Assembly (NCBI GenBank): GCA_964595945.1
Contig: CAZQSL010000159.1
Location: 1-6,658 of the forward strand
Direction: 5' to 3'
Origin: CAZQSL01 sp964595945
GTDB taxonomy: Bacteria; UBP15; UBA6099; JAJRTR01
Length of the DNA stretch: 6,658 bases
Shown here: positions 1-5,918 of the stretch, piece after piece
Layout: every line of letters starts with the position of its first letter
How positions within the stretch are numbered: the first letter of the stretch is position 1
Program-made: the position numbers and the translations under genes
The notes under the pieces: generated by a model
What the model was told of the DNA's origin: nothing
What the model saw: only the letters and a program-made list of their open reading frames with translations
Database searches by the model: none

Positions 1-150
1 GATGGACATGGAGTCGTCCATGTTGCGTGATTCGCAGTATTCGGCGAACTGCCCGAGGTCGCGCGAATAGGCGTCGACAGTGTTGGGCGAGCAGCCTTTT
101 TCACCGGCGAAGAGCGCGAGAAAATCGTCGATTGCGTGGTGTATGTTCAC
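1..150 (-). CDS. Tyrosine recombinase XerC/XerD-type, N-terminal fragment (cut by window edge)
   Basis: The reverse complement of 1-150 is one open frame of 50 codons from a GTG start at 150-148. It is preceded by GGAGG (159-155) at 4-nt spacing, the same arrangement as several neighbours. The peptide contains 'DDFLALFAGEKGCSPNTV' followed by 'DAYSRDLGQFAEYCE'. This is the conserved start of the SAM-like, core-DNA-binding N-terminal domain of Xer recombinases (family pattern: F-L-x-x-L-x-x-E-K-G-L-S-x-N-T-x-x-A-Y-x-x-D-L-x-x-F). Known family members resolve chromosome dimers at dif in the cytoplasm, or act as integrases. The catalytic R-K-H-R-H-Y domain lies outside the window, so XerC, XerD and a phage or integron integrase cannot be told apart. 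The opening resembles housekeeping Xer proteins more than phage integrases. Confidence 0.85.
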   Translation of the reverse strand, partial: MNIHHAIDDFLALFAGEKGCSPNTVDAYSRDLGQFAEYCESRNMDDSMSI

Positions 151-161
151 CTGTCCTCCAG

Positions 162-174
162 TATAATAATTATA
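162..174. promoter_or_regulatory. Overlapping divergent -10 boxes between xer-like gene and toroid-like gene
   Basis: The only AT-rich patch in the 75-bp divergent spacer contains TATAAT at 162-167 on the plus strand and TATAAT at 174-169 on the minus strand, sharing the palindrome ATAATTAT (166-173). Each is a perfect -10 hexamer. The plus-strand box would give the secreted-protein gene a leader of about 50 nt. The minus-strand box would start the recombinase mRNA only a few bases before its Shine-Dalgarno sequence. Neither has a convincing -35 or extended -10 (TGn), so this is a candidate only. If both are used, initiation would be mutually exclusive. Confidence 0.3.
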
Positions 175-216
175 ACTGCCGGGCGGATGCCGCGGCGGAA
201 ATCGCATATAAATTCC

Positions 217-221
217 GGAGG
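217..221 (+). promoter_or_regulatory. Shine-Dalgarno GGAGG that fixes the start of the secreted-protein gene
   Basis: GGAGG lies 4 nt before the ATG at 226. It decides for this start over an in-frame ATG at 136, which has no comparable site, would overlap the divergent recombinase gene, and would bury the hydrophobic signal sequence behind 30 extra residues. Confidence 0.8.
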
Positions 222-225
222 CGTA

Positions 226-1299
226 ATGAATAAGCCGGCAGCAGTATTGATGTTGATGGTATCGTTTGTGTGTTTTTCAGTTTATTCTTCTCATTGTGAC
301 GACAGGAAGTACAATCTCGACGGATTTGAAAAAGTGTTGCCTGAGTATATGGCAAAATTCAAATCGGGGCTTGGGGTTGGGGATTATTCATATAGGCCGG
401 GCAGTAAGAAGACTGATCTGTATGGTACGACGGACATGGTGTATCTGCTGTACACGATGAACATGATGGATACACTTACGGCGGCTCAAAAGGAAGAGTG
501 GGCGGCAACTATCCAGAAGTTCCAGAATCCAAAAACCGGACTTTTCGGCGGAAATGTGACGCTCCATGGTGCTGAGCATGCCGCAGCCTACGCCGTGGGC
601 GCGCTCAGGATACTCGGGGCAAAGCCTCTGTATCCGATGACTTCATTCGTCAATAAATATGGTACTCCAGACAAGGTCGAAAAACTCATGCGTGGATTGC
701 CCTGGGACGCTATCTGGTCGGGATCGCATATTGGTTCGGGGATTCCCTCCGCTCTGATCAATACCGGCGCAATCGGCAGTGACTGGACGGATGCGTATTT
801 TGAATGGGTGGATCGTGAGACCGATCCGGCAACTGGTTATGTCATGCTTAATTCCGCTGGAGGGCAGAAAAAGAAAGCTACACGCGACGAACTCGGTGGC
901 GTTTTTCATTTCCATTATATCTACACATACATTGGCAGGCCGCTTGTATATCCGGAAAGGCTTATCGACACGACTATCTCGCTCCAGCTCCCCAATGGCC
1001 TTTACGACGGCGATGTGCCATATTGCATAGACCTCGATGGTGTGTTCGAGATAATCCGGGCATTCAGGCAACTTGATGGCAAGTACAGGGAAGCCGATGT
1101 GAAGGCTTCTGTCGAAAAGAATCTCGCTGCGATCACGGAAAGGGTAAACGACAGGGAATTCGTAATGACGCGCTATACGGATTCGCACAAAATCGTCGGA
1201 GCTATCGTGGCGCTTTCGGAGATACAGGTGCTTTTCCCCAATATGTTCGAAACAACGAGATCGCTTAATCAGGTGCTCGATTTCAGCCCGTTCATTTGA
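226..1299 (+). CDS. Secreted protein of unknown function, alpha/alpha-toroid-like (prenyltransferase/cyclase-type repeats)
   Basis: 357 residues from the ATG chosen by the SD and signal peptide. Residues 1-22 have a short basic start (MNK), a hydrophobic core (about 5-20) and a polar end (SSH), so Sec export is likely. C24 is not in a good lipobox because H precedes it. The mature part has spaced, similar segments: 'FQNPKTGLFGG' (99-109), 'DRETDPATGYV' (196-206) and 'LQLPNGLYDGD' (253-263), each joined to amphipathic helices. This pattern recalls the helix-hairpin repeats of alpha/alpha-toroid folds (protein prenyltransferase beta subunits, squalene/terpene cyclases, polysaccharide lyases). 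An acidic-aromatic stretch 'PYCIDLDGVFEI' (265-276) and a His pair at 228/230 are candidate functional residues. No classic DxDD or zinc signature was recognised, so no activity is assigned. It converges on the GT-C gene and diverges from the recombinase gene. It is probably monocistronic. Confidence 0.8.
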   Translation: MNKPAAVLMLMVSFVCFSVYSSHCDDRKYNLDGFEKVLPEYMAKFKSGLGVGDYSYRPGSKKTDLYGTTDMVYLLYTMNMMDTLTAAQKEEWAATIQKFQNPKTGLFGGNVTLHGAEHAAAYAVGALRILGAKPLYPMTSFVNKYGTPDKVEKLMRGLPWDAIWSGSHIGSGIPSALINTGAIGSDWTDAYFEWVDRETDPATGYVMLNSAGGQKKKATRDELGGVFHFHYIYTYIGRPLVYPERLIDTTISLQLPNGLYDGDVPYCIDLDGVFEIIRAFRQLDGKYREADVKASVEKNLAAITERVNDREFVMTRYTDSHKIVGAIVALSEIQVLFPNMFETTRSLNQVLDFSPFI

Positions 1300-1316
1300 G
1301 GTGGCGGAAATGGATA

Positions 1317-3089
1317 TTACCGTGGCTGGCCTGACGCGCCGAGCTGTGATTTTACGCGCATGAGCATGGTGAATGTAGCCGGGTGCGTGATGTGCATGGA
1401 TGATGCGCGGTCGATGTGTTGCGCGGCGAGGGCCGGATTGCCAGACTGCATGTACATGACTGCCTGTGCCACATGTACTGCTGGGTTGTCGGGAAATACT
1501 TTTCCGAGCCGTGCGAATTCTCTTTCTTCAGCGTACCTGCGCCCTGATTTTTCGTAGTACATCAGGTATTCGAGGGGGAAGGGCTCGTAGAGCTCGCGCA
1601 GAGTGTAGCGTGCGGTAGCGGCGATTTCCGCGGCGCGGGCGTCTTTGGTCATAATGCTGTTGCGCCACGATATGAGTATAAGCATGTCTGAGGCAAGTAC
1701 GATGGCAGCCATGAGGCAGAGCGCATGCGCGGGCTTGATCTTCGGTGCCGCGAAGATGACTGCAAAAGCAAGGCTGGCGGCTGCAATGCAGGCCGCAACG
1801 GCTGAAAGAGCGGATACTCCGGTATAATCAGGGCGTGCAATAAATGCCATTGTCTGCGAAAGAGAATGCAGGTGGGCGACTGCGGCGTTCATGATTTCCT
1901 GAAGGGTGTAGTACTTCATGACCCACAGTGTACCGTCAGCGGTAAGGACGTACAGAGCGTAAGACCACAGCGCGCAGGCGGCTGAAACTATAATGGCGGG
2001 CACACGCAACGGCGAAGCAAGCAGGGCGCATATACCGATAACAAACAGCGGGAACAGCACTGTGAGCAGCCGGGGGCCGAACGCTCCGCCTCCCCACCAC
2101 CATATCATGCAACTGCTTACAAAGCACATCAAGAGAAAAACGGTGATCGAATACAATCCCAAGATACTTCGTCGCATAGCCAGCAATATCCATCCGCAAA
2201 AGGCGGCGATTGCTATGGGGCTCCAAGTGGCGACTCCGTGATATGTGGAAAACATGAATTCGTAAAAGTGGGAGTTGTTGAATCTCAGATTTTCATAACC
2301 CTGAAAGGAATTGAACGGGCTGCCGTTGATAGCCCAGAAAATCAGCATCTGTGGCGTTGCGCACAGGATAGCCGCGATAGTGTGAAGCGCGTATCCGGCA
2401 ACCGCTTTTCGCAGAGCCAATGGTCTCGCAGCGTCGAAAACAAGTGCGATAGGCAGCGTGAGGAGAAGAGCGGATTCGGTGCGGATCGTCACCATGATGC
2501 CGCCGGCAGCGCCAGCAGCGAGCCATGCGACAGGCGTCTGATCGCGCACTGCCCTGTGCGAGAGCGCGAAGTAACAGACGGCGGCAAATGCAGAATAACT
2601 GTGAGCCATCGTGCCTTCGTGAAATGTGTAATACAAATAGGGCGTGCCGGCAAAAACCGCTATTGCCGAAAAAATAGCGGTTGCGCCTCCATAGTCAATT
2701 TTGACCACACATACAATGAGCAGCATCGAAAAAATCGCGAAAAACAGTCCGGTGGCAACAATCATGAGCATATCGGAGTCGGAAGGTTTTGCGCCATCAT
2801 CCGTTATAAATAATCGCGAAATGGAGTAGGCTGGCAAGTGGAGAATCGACTGGCCGACCGGCCATTGATTTTGCACAAGACCGGTGGGAGACGGCTCGTC
2901 AAAATACGGGGAGAGTGCATATTGCGCGAAATCGTCCGAATACGTCAGGTCATGATCGTTGACCATCGAATTAAGATGCGTATAGTATCCTACTCCGTCG
3001 GGGTTGGTGACGACATTTCTGAGATGGGTGAACGATATGGCAGAGGCGATGCCAATCAGCAATATCGCATATATGAATCGCTTTGCCAT
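1317..3089 (-). CDS. GT-C fold (GT39/PMT-like) integral membrane glycosyltransferase with C-terminal TPR-like tail
   Basis: 590 residues from an ATG at 3089-3087, with GGAG at 3099-3096 and 6-nt spacing. About twelve to thirteen hydrophobic helices are visible (roughly 5-22, 108-128, 137-153, 162-178, 187-220, 232-254, 286-304, 309-329, 342-358, 363-382, 427-447, 455-473). After the first helix comes 'NPDGVGYYTHLNSMVNDHDL' (29-48), a loop with the acidic residue (D31) typical of GT-C enzymes, which take sugars from polyprenyl-phosphate donors on the outer face of the cytoplasmic membrane. 'QNQWPVGQSILHLPAY' (73-88) and 'WWGGGAFGPRLL' (330-341) also resemble bacterial GT39-type membrane proteins. 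Residues 480-590 are soluble. The stretch 'FPDNPAVHVAQAVMYMQSGN' (532-551) and the following helices look like one or two TPR units. It lies 68 bp downstream of the PIG-L deacetylase gene on the same strand and is probably co-transcribed. Donor, acceptor and exact GT family cannot be read from sequence; it could also be an uncharacterised GT-C relative. Confidence 0.72.
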   Translation of the reverse strand: MAKRFIYAILLIGIASAISFTHLRNVVTNPDGVGYYTHLNSMVNDHDLTYSDDFAQYALSPYFDEPSPTGLVQNQWPVGQSILHLPAYSISRLFITDDGAKPSDSDMLMIVATGLFFAIFSMLLIVCVVKIDYGGATAIFSAIAVFAGTPYLYYTFHEGTMAHSYSAFAAVCYFALSHRAVRDQTPVAWLAAGAAGGIMVTIRTESALLLTLPIALVFDAARPLALRKAVAGYALHTIAAILCATPQMLIFWAINGSPFNSFQGYENLRFNNSHFYEFMFSTYHGVATWSPIAIAAFCGWILLAMRRSILGLYSITVFLLMCFVSSCMIWWWGGGAFGPRLLTVLFPLFVIGICALLASPLRVPAIIVSAACALWSYALYVLTADGTLWVMKYYTLQEIMNAAVAHLHSLSQTMAFIARPDYTGVSALSAVAACIAAASLAFAVIFAAPKIKPAHALCLMAAIVLASDMLILISWRNSIMTKDARAAEIAATARYTLRELYEPFPLEYLMYYEKSGRRYAEEREFARLGKVFPDNPAVHVAQAVMYMQSGNPALAAQHIDRASSMHITHPATFTMLMRVKSQLGASGQPR

Positions 3090-3157
3090 TTGTAGCTCCA
3101 GACCTAAGTACTCAAAAATGATAAACTATAAATGGCATATATTAAAGCCGGAAACGA

Positions 3158-4105
3158 TCAGCCAGCAAGCATTTTCCGGGCTTCGGAAAACAGATCTATG
3201 TAGAATCTGTCAGGTAATTTCTGATTGTATTCCGAATATCTGTGTCCCGCGCATGGAGGCGCTGTGTAGTCGCGGTCAATGGGTACAGGACGGAAGGATT
3301 CGATGTCCGGGGAGTGCCGTAGGTCCGGGATAATCAGGCCGAGGATATATCTGATTTTCATGATCATGTGAAAGTTTTCAGTGAGTTTTTTCTGAGAAGT
3401 GTAATACTGCATGAGACCTTCTTTCTTCTTCTGCTGTGCGTGGGTGAGCCTGCATGTCAGTTCGGTGCCTTCGGTAGTGGCGAAGTGTCCGATGGAATAG
3501 TACAGAAAATGAACGAGAGTTTCAGAGATTTTTTTGTCGGGGATTTTTGTAATTATAGAATTTTTAAACCCTGGCAGCAGCGGGTATTCGGGGAACTCAT
3601 ATACGGGTGGTCGCGTATTGGACATGGCGGCTGCTTTGACCGTGCAGAAATTGGTGATGTCATGTGTGATGTGCGCGCCTTCCCATGCGTCGGCAAAAAC
3701 TTCATTCGGAGAGAGTTCGTCGATGATCGCAGCAATTTCATGTGTTAGCGAAGCGATATTCCGAGGCTGTTTCATCCATTCAGCGGGGTGGTTGAGGAAG
3801 CGCATGTTTGCCTCACTGAAGCCGATCGATAGCATGGCGCGGCGCGCTTCTTCGCGACGCACGAGGGGGAGTATCTGCCGGATGCGGTCGGGCGAGAGAT
3901 TGTCGGCTGATTCACCTGGATTGAGATAGGGCGCAAAATCCTTAGACATATCGGACTGAGACGCATAATACCCTGTGCCGCCGCTGCCATCGTTGCACCA
4001 TAGAGCATGGACTTCGTTGCCGGCGGCGAGTTCCTGCATCATCTTTCCAGCGATCAATATTTCGTCATCTTGATGGGCGAATACGAATAGTTTTATCTCA
4101 GACAT
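3158..4105 (-). CDS. PIG-L/LmbE family zinc-dependent N-acetyl deacetylase
   Basis: 315 residues. The start at 4105-4103 (MSEIKLFVFAHQDDE) is preferred because GGGAGGG sits 4 nt upstream and a -10 box lies 60 bp upstream. An in-frame ATG at 4156 would extend the protein by 17 unconserved residues and lacks an SD. 'AHQDDE' (10-15) is a variant of the family's A-H-P/x-D-D-E motif: H11 and D14 would bind zinc and D13 would be the general base. 'RREEARRAMLSIGF' (83-96) is the conserved R-x-x-E-x-x-x-A-x-x-x-L-G helix. 'GAHITHD' (143-149) supplies the third zinc ligand (H148). Known members remove acetyl from GlcNAc-type groups (GlcNAc-PI, mycothiol and bacillithiol precursors, antibiotic intermediates). 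No signal peptide or membrane helix is seen, so it is cytoplasmic. It precedes a GT-C glycosyltransferase gene in the same orientation, suggesting a shared glycan or glycolipid substrate; the substrate itself is unknown. Confidence 0.88.
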   Translation of the reverse strand: MSEIKLFVFAHQDDEILIAGKMMQELAAGNEVHALWCNDGSGGTGYYASQSDMSKDFAPYLNPGESADNLSPDRIRQILPLVRREEARRAMLSIGFSEANMRFLNHPAEWMKQPRNIASLTHEIAAIIDELSPNEVFADAWEGAHITHDITNFCTVKAAAMSNTRPPVYEFPEYPLLPGFKNSIITKIPDKKISETLVHFLYYSIGHFATTEGTELTCRLTHAQQKKKEGLMQYYTSQKKLTENFHMIMKIRYILGLIIPDLRHSPDIESFRPVPIDRDYTAPPCAGHRYSEYNQKLPDRFYIDLFSEARKMLAG

Positions 4106-4109
4106 AATC

Positions 4110-4114
4110 CCTCC
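4110..4114 (-). promoter_or_regulatory. Shine-Dalgarno GGAGG that fixes the start of the PIG-L gene
   Basis: GGAGG (part of GGGAGGG, 4115-4109 on the minus strand) is 4 nt before the ATG at 4105. It selects this start, which places the HQDDE motif at residues 11-15 as usual for the family, over the upstream in-frame ATG at 4156. Confidence 0.8.
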
Positions 4115-4164
4115 CGGTGATGTGGTATCTGCAAATGGGCGCGCCATTGGACTCATCGAAACAT

Positions 4165-4194
4165 ATCATACGCCTGCCAAAGGGAAAGAAGCAA
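4165..4194 (-). promoter_or_regulatory. Candidate sigma70 promoter for the PIG-L / GT-C gene pair
   Basis: On the minus strand, TTGCTT (4194-4189) is followed after 18 bp by TATGAT (4170-4165). The -10 matches 5 of 6 consensus bases and the -35 matches 3 of 6. Transcription would start near 4158, giving a leader of about 50 nt before the deacetylase ATG. This is consistent with the 4105 start and not with the ATG at 4156. The 68-bp gap to the next gene shows only a weak extra -10 (TATAGT, 3130-3125, no clear -35), so one promoter may serve both genes. Confidence 0.4.
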
Positions 4195-4398
4195 GAAAAT
4201 TGTGTGCTGGTTGAGTGGACTGGTGGCACAATATGCAAATCATACAATAGTGTCATGTCACACGACCAATGTCGTATAAAGCCTTTTCAGTTTGCCCCCG
4301 ATACTGAGTTTCATGGGTAATCAGGAAAGAAAATGGAAATCATCGCTTTTGGCAGTCGCGATAAGGGCGAACTGCTATCTCAAAACATTCACATCTCA
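4195..4398. other. Non-coding spacer upstream of the purA promoter
   Basis: This is part of the 462-bp gap between the PIG-L and purA starts. A 67-codon frame opening at 4117 runs to 4320 but starts with GTG-ATG lacking an SD and shows no family pattern, so it is not called. One small perfect hairpin is visible: ACGAC (4262-4266), loop CAAT, GTCGT (4271-4275), followed by TATAAA (4275-4280) without a usable -35. I see nothing else with support except the small ORF listed separately. Confidence 0.5.
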
Positions 4399-4452
4399 TT
4401 GACATACCCCAATCCGTACGCTAACATTTGCGATGTGCTCAAGCGGGGATAA
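4333..4452 (+). CDS. Possible small ORF (39 aa), uncertain
   Basis: ATG at 4333 with AGGA (4323-4326) 6 nt upstream opens a 39-codon frame ending in TAA at 4450-4452. It begins MEIIAFGSRDKGELL and ends NICDVLKRG. The peptide is soluble, has no signal or membrane segment, and is not recognised. Against its being real: it overlaps the strong purA promoter (4399-4427) and the first leader hairpin, a frame of this length arises often by chance, and no promoter was found before it. For it: a reasonable SD at good spacing. It is listed so that it can be checked. Confidence 0.22.
   Translation: MEIIAFGSRDKGELLSQNIHISLTYPNPYANICDVLKRG
4399..4427 (+). promoter_or_regulatory. Sigma70 promoter of purA
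   Basis: A perfect -35 TTGACA (4399-4404) is followed by a 17-bp spacer and TAACAT (4422-4427), which matches the -10 consensus at 4 of 6 positions including the key A2 and T6. The predicted start is near 4433-4435, giving an untranslated leader of about 134 nt before the purA ATG. This is the best-matching promoter in the window. Confidence 0.65.
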
Positions 4453-4468
4453 TATCCGGCCGCTTGGG
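4438..4468 (+). repeat. Stable hairpin at the 5' end of the purA leader
   Basis: CTCAAGCGG (4438-4446) pairs with CCGCTTGGG (4460-4468) through 9 pairs including one U-G wobble. GGAT (4447-4450) pairs with ATCC (4454-4457) around a 3-nt AAT loop, leaving a GG bulge (4458-4459). It begins about 4 nt after the predicted transcription start. It could stabilise the transcript's 5' end or be the first helix of a larger element. No U-tract follows, so it is not a terminator. Confidence 0.6.
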
Positions 4469-4557
4469 CTTATATTGTTTTCAATAAGCTGTGTTCGGTG
4501 GAAGTCCGTTTCTCACTATCGGGAGCGTACCGACCCCGGTGTCAACACGAAAGTTTG

Positions 4558-4562
4558 GGAGG
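4558..4562 (+). promoter_or_regulatory. Shine-Dalgarno GGAGG that fixes the purA start
   Basis: GGAGG, within GGGAGGG (4557-4563), is 5 nt before the ATG at 4568. It rules out an upstream in-frame ATG at 4433, which would add 45 residues not found in the family and lies at the predicted transcription start. Confidence 0.85.
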
Positions 4563-4567
4563 GTGCT

Positions 4568-5851
4568 ATGCCAGGCATAGTACTTGTCGGCGCTCAATGG
4601 GGCGACGAAGGAAAAGGCAAGATCACGGACATGCTCGCAGAGGGCGTGGACATAATCGTCCGCTATCAGGGCGGCAGCAACGCAGGCCACACGGTAGTAT
4701 GCGATGGCCAGGAGTACAAGCTTCATCTCATGCCATCCGGCATTCTATACGATGACAAAATCTGTGTGATCGGCGACGATGTGGTAATTGACCCGGCAAC
4801 GCTGCTCGAAGAAATCGAGAGTCTCGAAAGCCGCGGCATCAGCACTGACAATCTGCGCATCAGCTACAATGCTCACCTCGTCATGCCATACCACAAAACT
4901 CTTGACATTTTCGAAGAAGAGCTCAAGGGCAAACACAAAATCGGCACAACCGGCCGCGGCATCGGTCCATGTTATGTCGACAAGGCCATGCGTCTCGGAA
5001 TACGTATGGTCGACATCTTCGATCGCGAAGAATTCATAGGCCGCCTCGGTCACACGCTCAAGTATAAAAACCTCATTCTGCGCGAGATTTTCAAGCATAA
5101 AGGCTATGAAGTCGGCGATATCGTCGATCAGTACATCGAATATGGCAACCGGCTCAGTAAGTATGTCGCTGACACGTCTGCGCTGCTATACAAGGCACTC
5201 AAGGAAGAACAGTATGTCCTATTCGAAGGTGCGCAGGGCACACTCCTCGATCTTACGCACGGCACTTATCCATACGTAACATCGTCACACCCCGTCTCCG
5301 GCGGCGCATGTGTCGGCGCTGGCGTAGGCCCTTGCAAGATCGAACGCGTTCTCGGGGTCACAAAAGCCTACACCACACGTGTCGGCGAAGGTCCATTCCC
5401 AACGGAACAAATCAACGATGTCGGCGAAATGATCCGCACCAAAGGCGGCGAATTCGGCACCACTACGGGGCGCCCGCGACGCTGCGGCTGGCTCGATATA
5501 CTGCTCCTGAAATATAGTGTCCGTATCAATGGCATGAGCGCTCTCGCAATGACAAAGCTCGATGTCCTCGACATTTTCGACACCATCAAAATCTGTGTCG
5601 GCTATAAAGTCGGTGAAGAGCTCATCACGGACTTCACAACCGACTTCCGCAAACTTCGTGAATGTGTCCCCGTCTATGAGGAACTGCCCGGTTGGAAGAC
5701 CGATACCAGTCACATCAAAGACTACCGCGACCTTCCATTGGAAGCTAAGAACTACATCAAATATGTCGAGAAACTATGCGGAGCTCCCATCGCCATTGTC
5801 TCCGTCGGCCCAGACCGTCATCAGACGCTCATCCTTAGGAAATTCGTCTGA
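4568..5851 (+). CDS. purA: Adenylosuccinate synthetase
   Basis: 427 residues, close to the usual bacterial length (about 430). PurA is cytoplasmic and makes adenylosuccinate from IMP and aspartate using GTP, the first committed step from IMP to AMP. The N-terminal signature 'QWGDEGKGK' (10-18) is the GTP-binding loop with catalytic D13. 'QGGSNAGHTVV' (34-44) carries catalytic H41. The second signature, in 'GTTGRGIGPCYVDKAMRLG', binds IMP. Also present are 'LFEGAQGTLLDL', 'HGTYPYVTSSHPVSGG', 'TRVGEGPFPTE' and 'GTTTGRPRRCGWLD', then 'MTKLDVLD' near the GTP base site, so all expected blocks are there and the gene looks intact. It is transcribed from its own promoter through a long structured leader and ends at a strong terminator, so it is probably a single-gene unit. 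Translation begins at the SD-supported ATG giving MPGIVLVGAQWG. Confidence 0.98.
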   Translation: MPGIVLVGAQWGDEGKGKITDMLAEGVDIIVRYQGGSNAGHTVVCDGQEYKLHLMPSGILYDDKICVIGDDVVIDPATLLEEIESLESRGISTDNLRISYNAHLVMPYHKTLDIFEEELKGKHKIGTTGRGIGPCYVDKAMRLGIRMVDIFDREEFIGRLGHTLKYKNLILREIFKHKGYEVGDIVDQYIEYGNRLSKYVADTSALLYKALKEEQYVLFEGAQGTLLDLTHGTYPYVTSSHPVSGGACVGAGVGPCKIERVLGVTKAYTTRVGEGPFPTEQINDVGEMIRTKGGEFGTTTGRPRRCGWLDILLLKYSVRINGMSALAMTKLDVLDIFDTIKICVGYKVGEELITDFTTDFRKLRECVPVYEELPGWKTDTSHIKDYRDLPLEAKNYIKYVEKLCGAPIAIVSVGPDRHQTLILRKFV

Positions 5852-5887
5852 CGCCCATTGAAGATGTGTCATCCATGCAACAATACT

Positions 5888-5913
5888 GCCGCTCCGCAAG
5901 GGGCGGCTTTTTT
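5888..5913 (+). terminator. Intrinsic terminator of purA
   Basis: GCCGCTCC (5888-5895) pairs with GGGGCGGC (5900-5907) through 8 pairs (one U-G) around a GCAA loop of the very stable GNRA type, followed directly by six T (5908-5913). It lies 36 bp after the purA stop and separates purA from the GH31 gene. The minus-strand version lacks a following T-tract, so it works in one direction. Confidence 0.93.
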
Positions 5914-5918
5914 GTCCC

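Larger units (their letters stand above)
4434..4567 (+). promoter_or_regulatory. Long structured 5' leader of purA, possible cis-regulatory RNA
   Basis: The predicted leader can form, in order: (1) a strong hairpin at the very 5' end; (2) a second hairpin, GCTT (4468-4471) and ATTG (4474-4477) pairing with CAAT (4482-4485) and AAGC (4486-4489), with a UUUU loop and a 2-nt bulge; (3) a closing helix GTGTT (4491-4495) with AACAC (4544-4548) around a 48-nt region. Inside that region CGGG (4520-4523) can pair with CCCG (4535-4538), or TCGG (4519-4522) with CCGA (4530-4533), but not both. ACCC (4533-4536) could also pair with GGGT (4561-4564) in the ribosome binding site. I could not match it to a known riboswitch class. 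'GGTGGAAGTCC' (4497-4507) superficially resembles part of a cobalamin element, but the rest does not fit. Regulation of purA by it is inference. Confidence 0.4.

Noticed and set aside
6..23. 7-bp inverted repeat (ACATGGA, loop GTCG, TCCATGT)
   Set aside because: It sits within the Xer coding sequence at repeated Met-Asp/Ser-Met codons. There is no T-tract and coding constraint explains it well enough.
643..1188. 181-codon minus-strand frame opposite the secreted-protein gene
   Set aside because: It lies wholly antisense to a gene with SD, signal peptide and repeats, has no SD of its own, and shows no family pattern. It is a shadow frame.
2238..2813. 191-codon plus-strand frame inside the GT-C gene
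   Set aside because: The translation is rich in Arg, Ser, Cys and His with no hydrophobic pattern, as expected from the antisense of a membrane protein gene. There is no SD.
3090..3157. Separate promoter for the GT-C gene in the 68-bp gap
   Set aside because: TATAGT (3130-3125 minus) is a fair -10 but the matching -35 position (TTCCGG) agrees at only two bases. Co-transcription with the deacetylase is simpler.
4275..4280. TATAAA as a promoter for the 39-codon ORF
   Set aside because: No -35-like hexamer occurs at 16-18 bp upstream; the bases at 4252-4257 do not match.
4117..4320. 67-codon frame upstream of purA
   Set aside because: It starts GTG-ATG over the PIG-L SD region without its own SD, the peptide is unrecognised, and the deacetylase promoter lies inside it.
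4497..4507. GGTGGAAGTCC as a cobalamin riboswitch core
   Set aside because: Only this short piece resembles the B12 box region. The following conserved CCCGC-ACTGT block and the other arms are missing, and purA is not a usual target.
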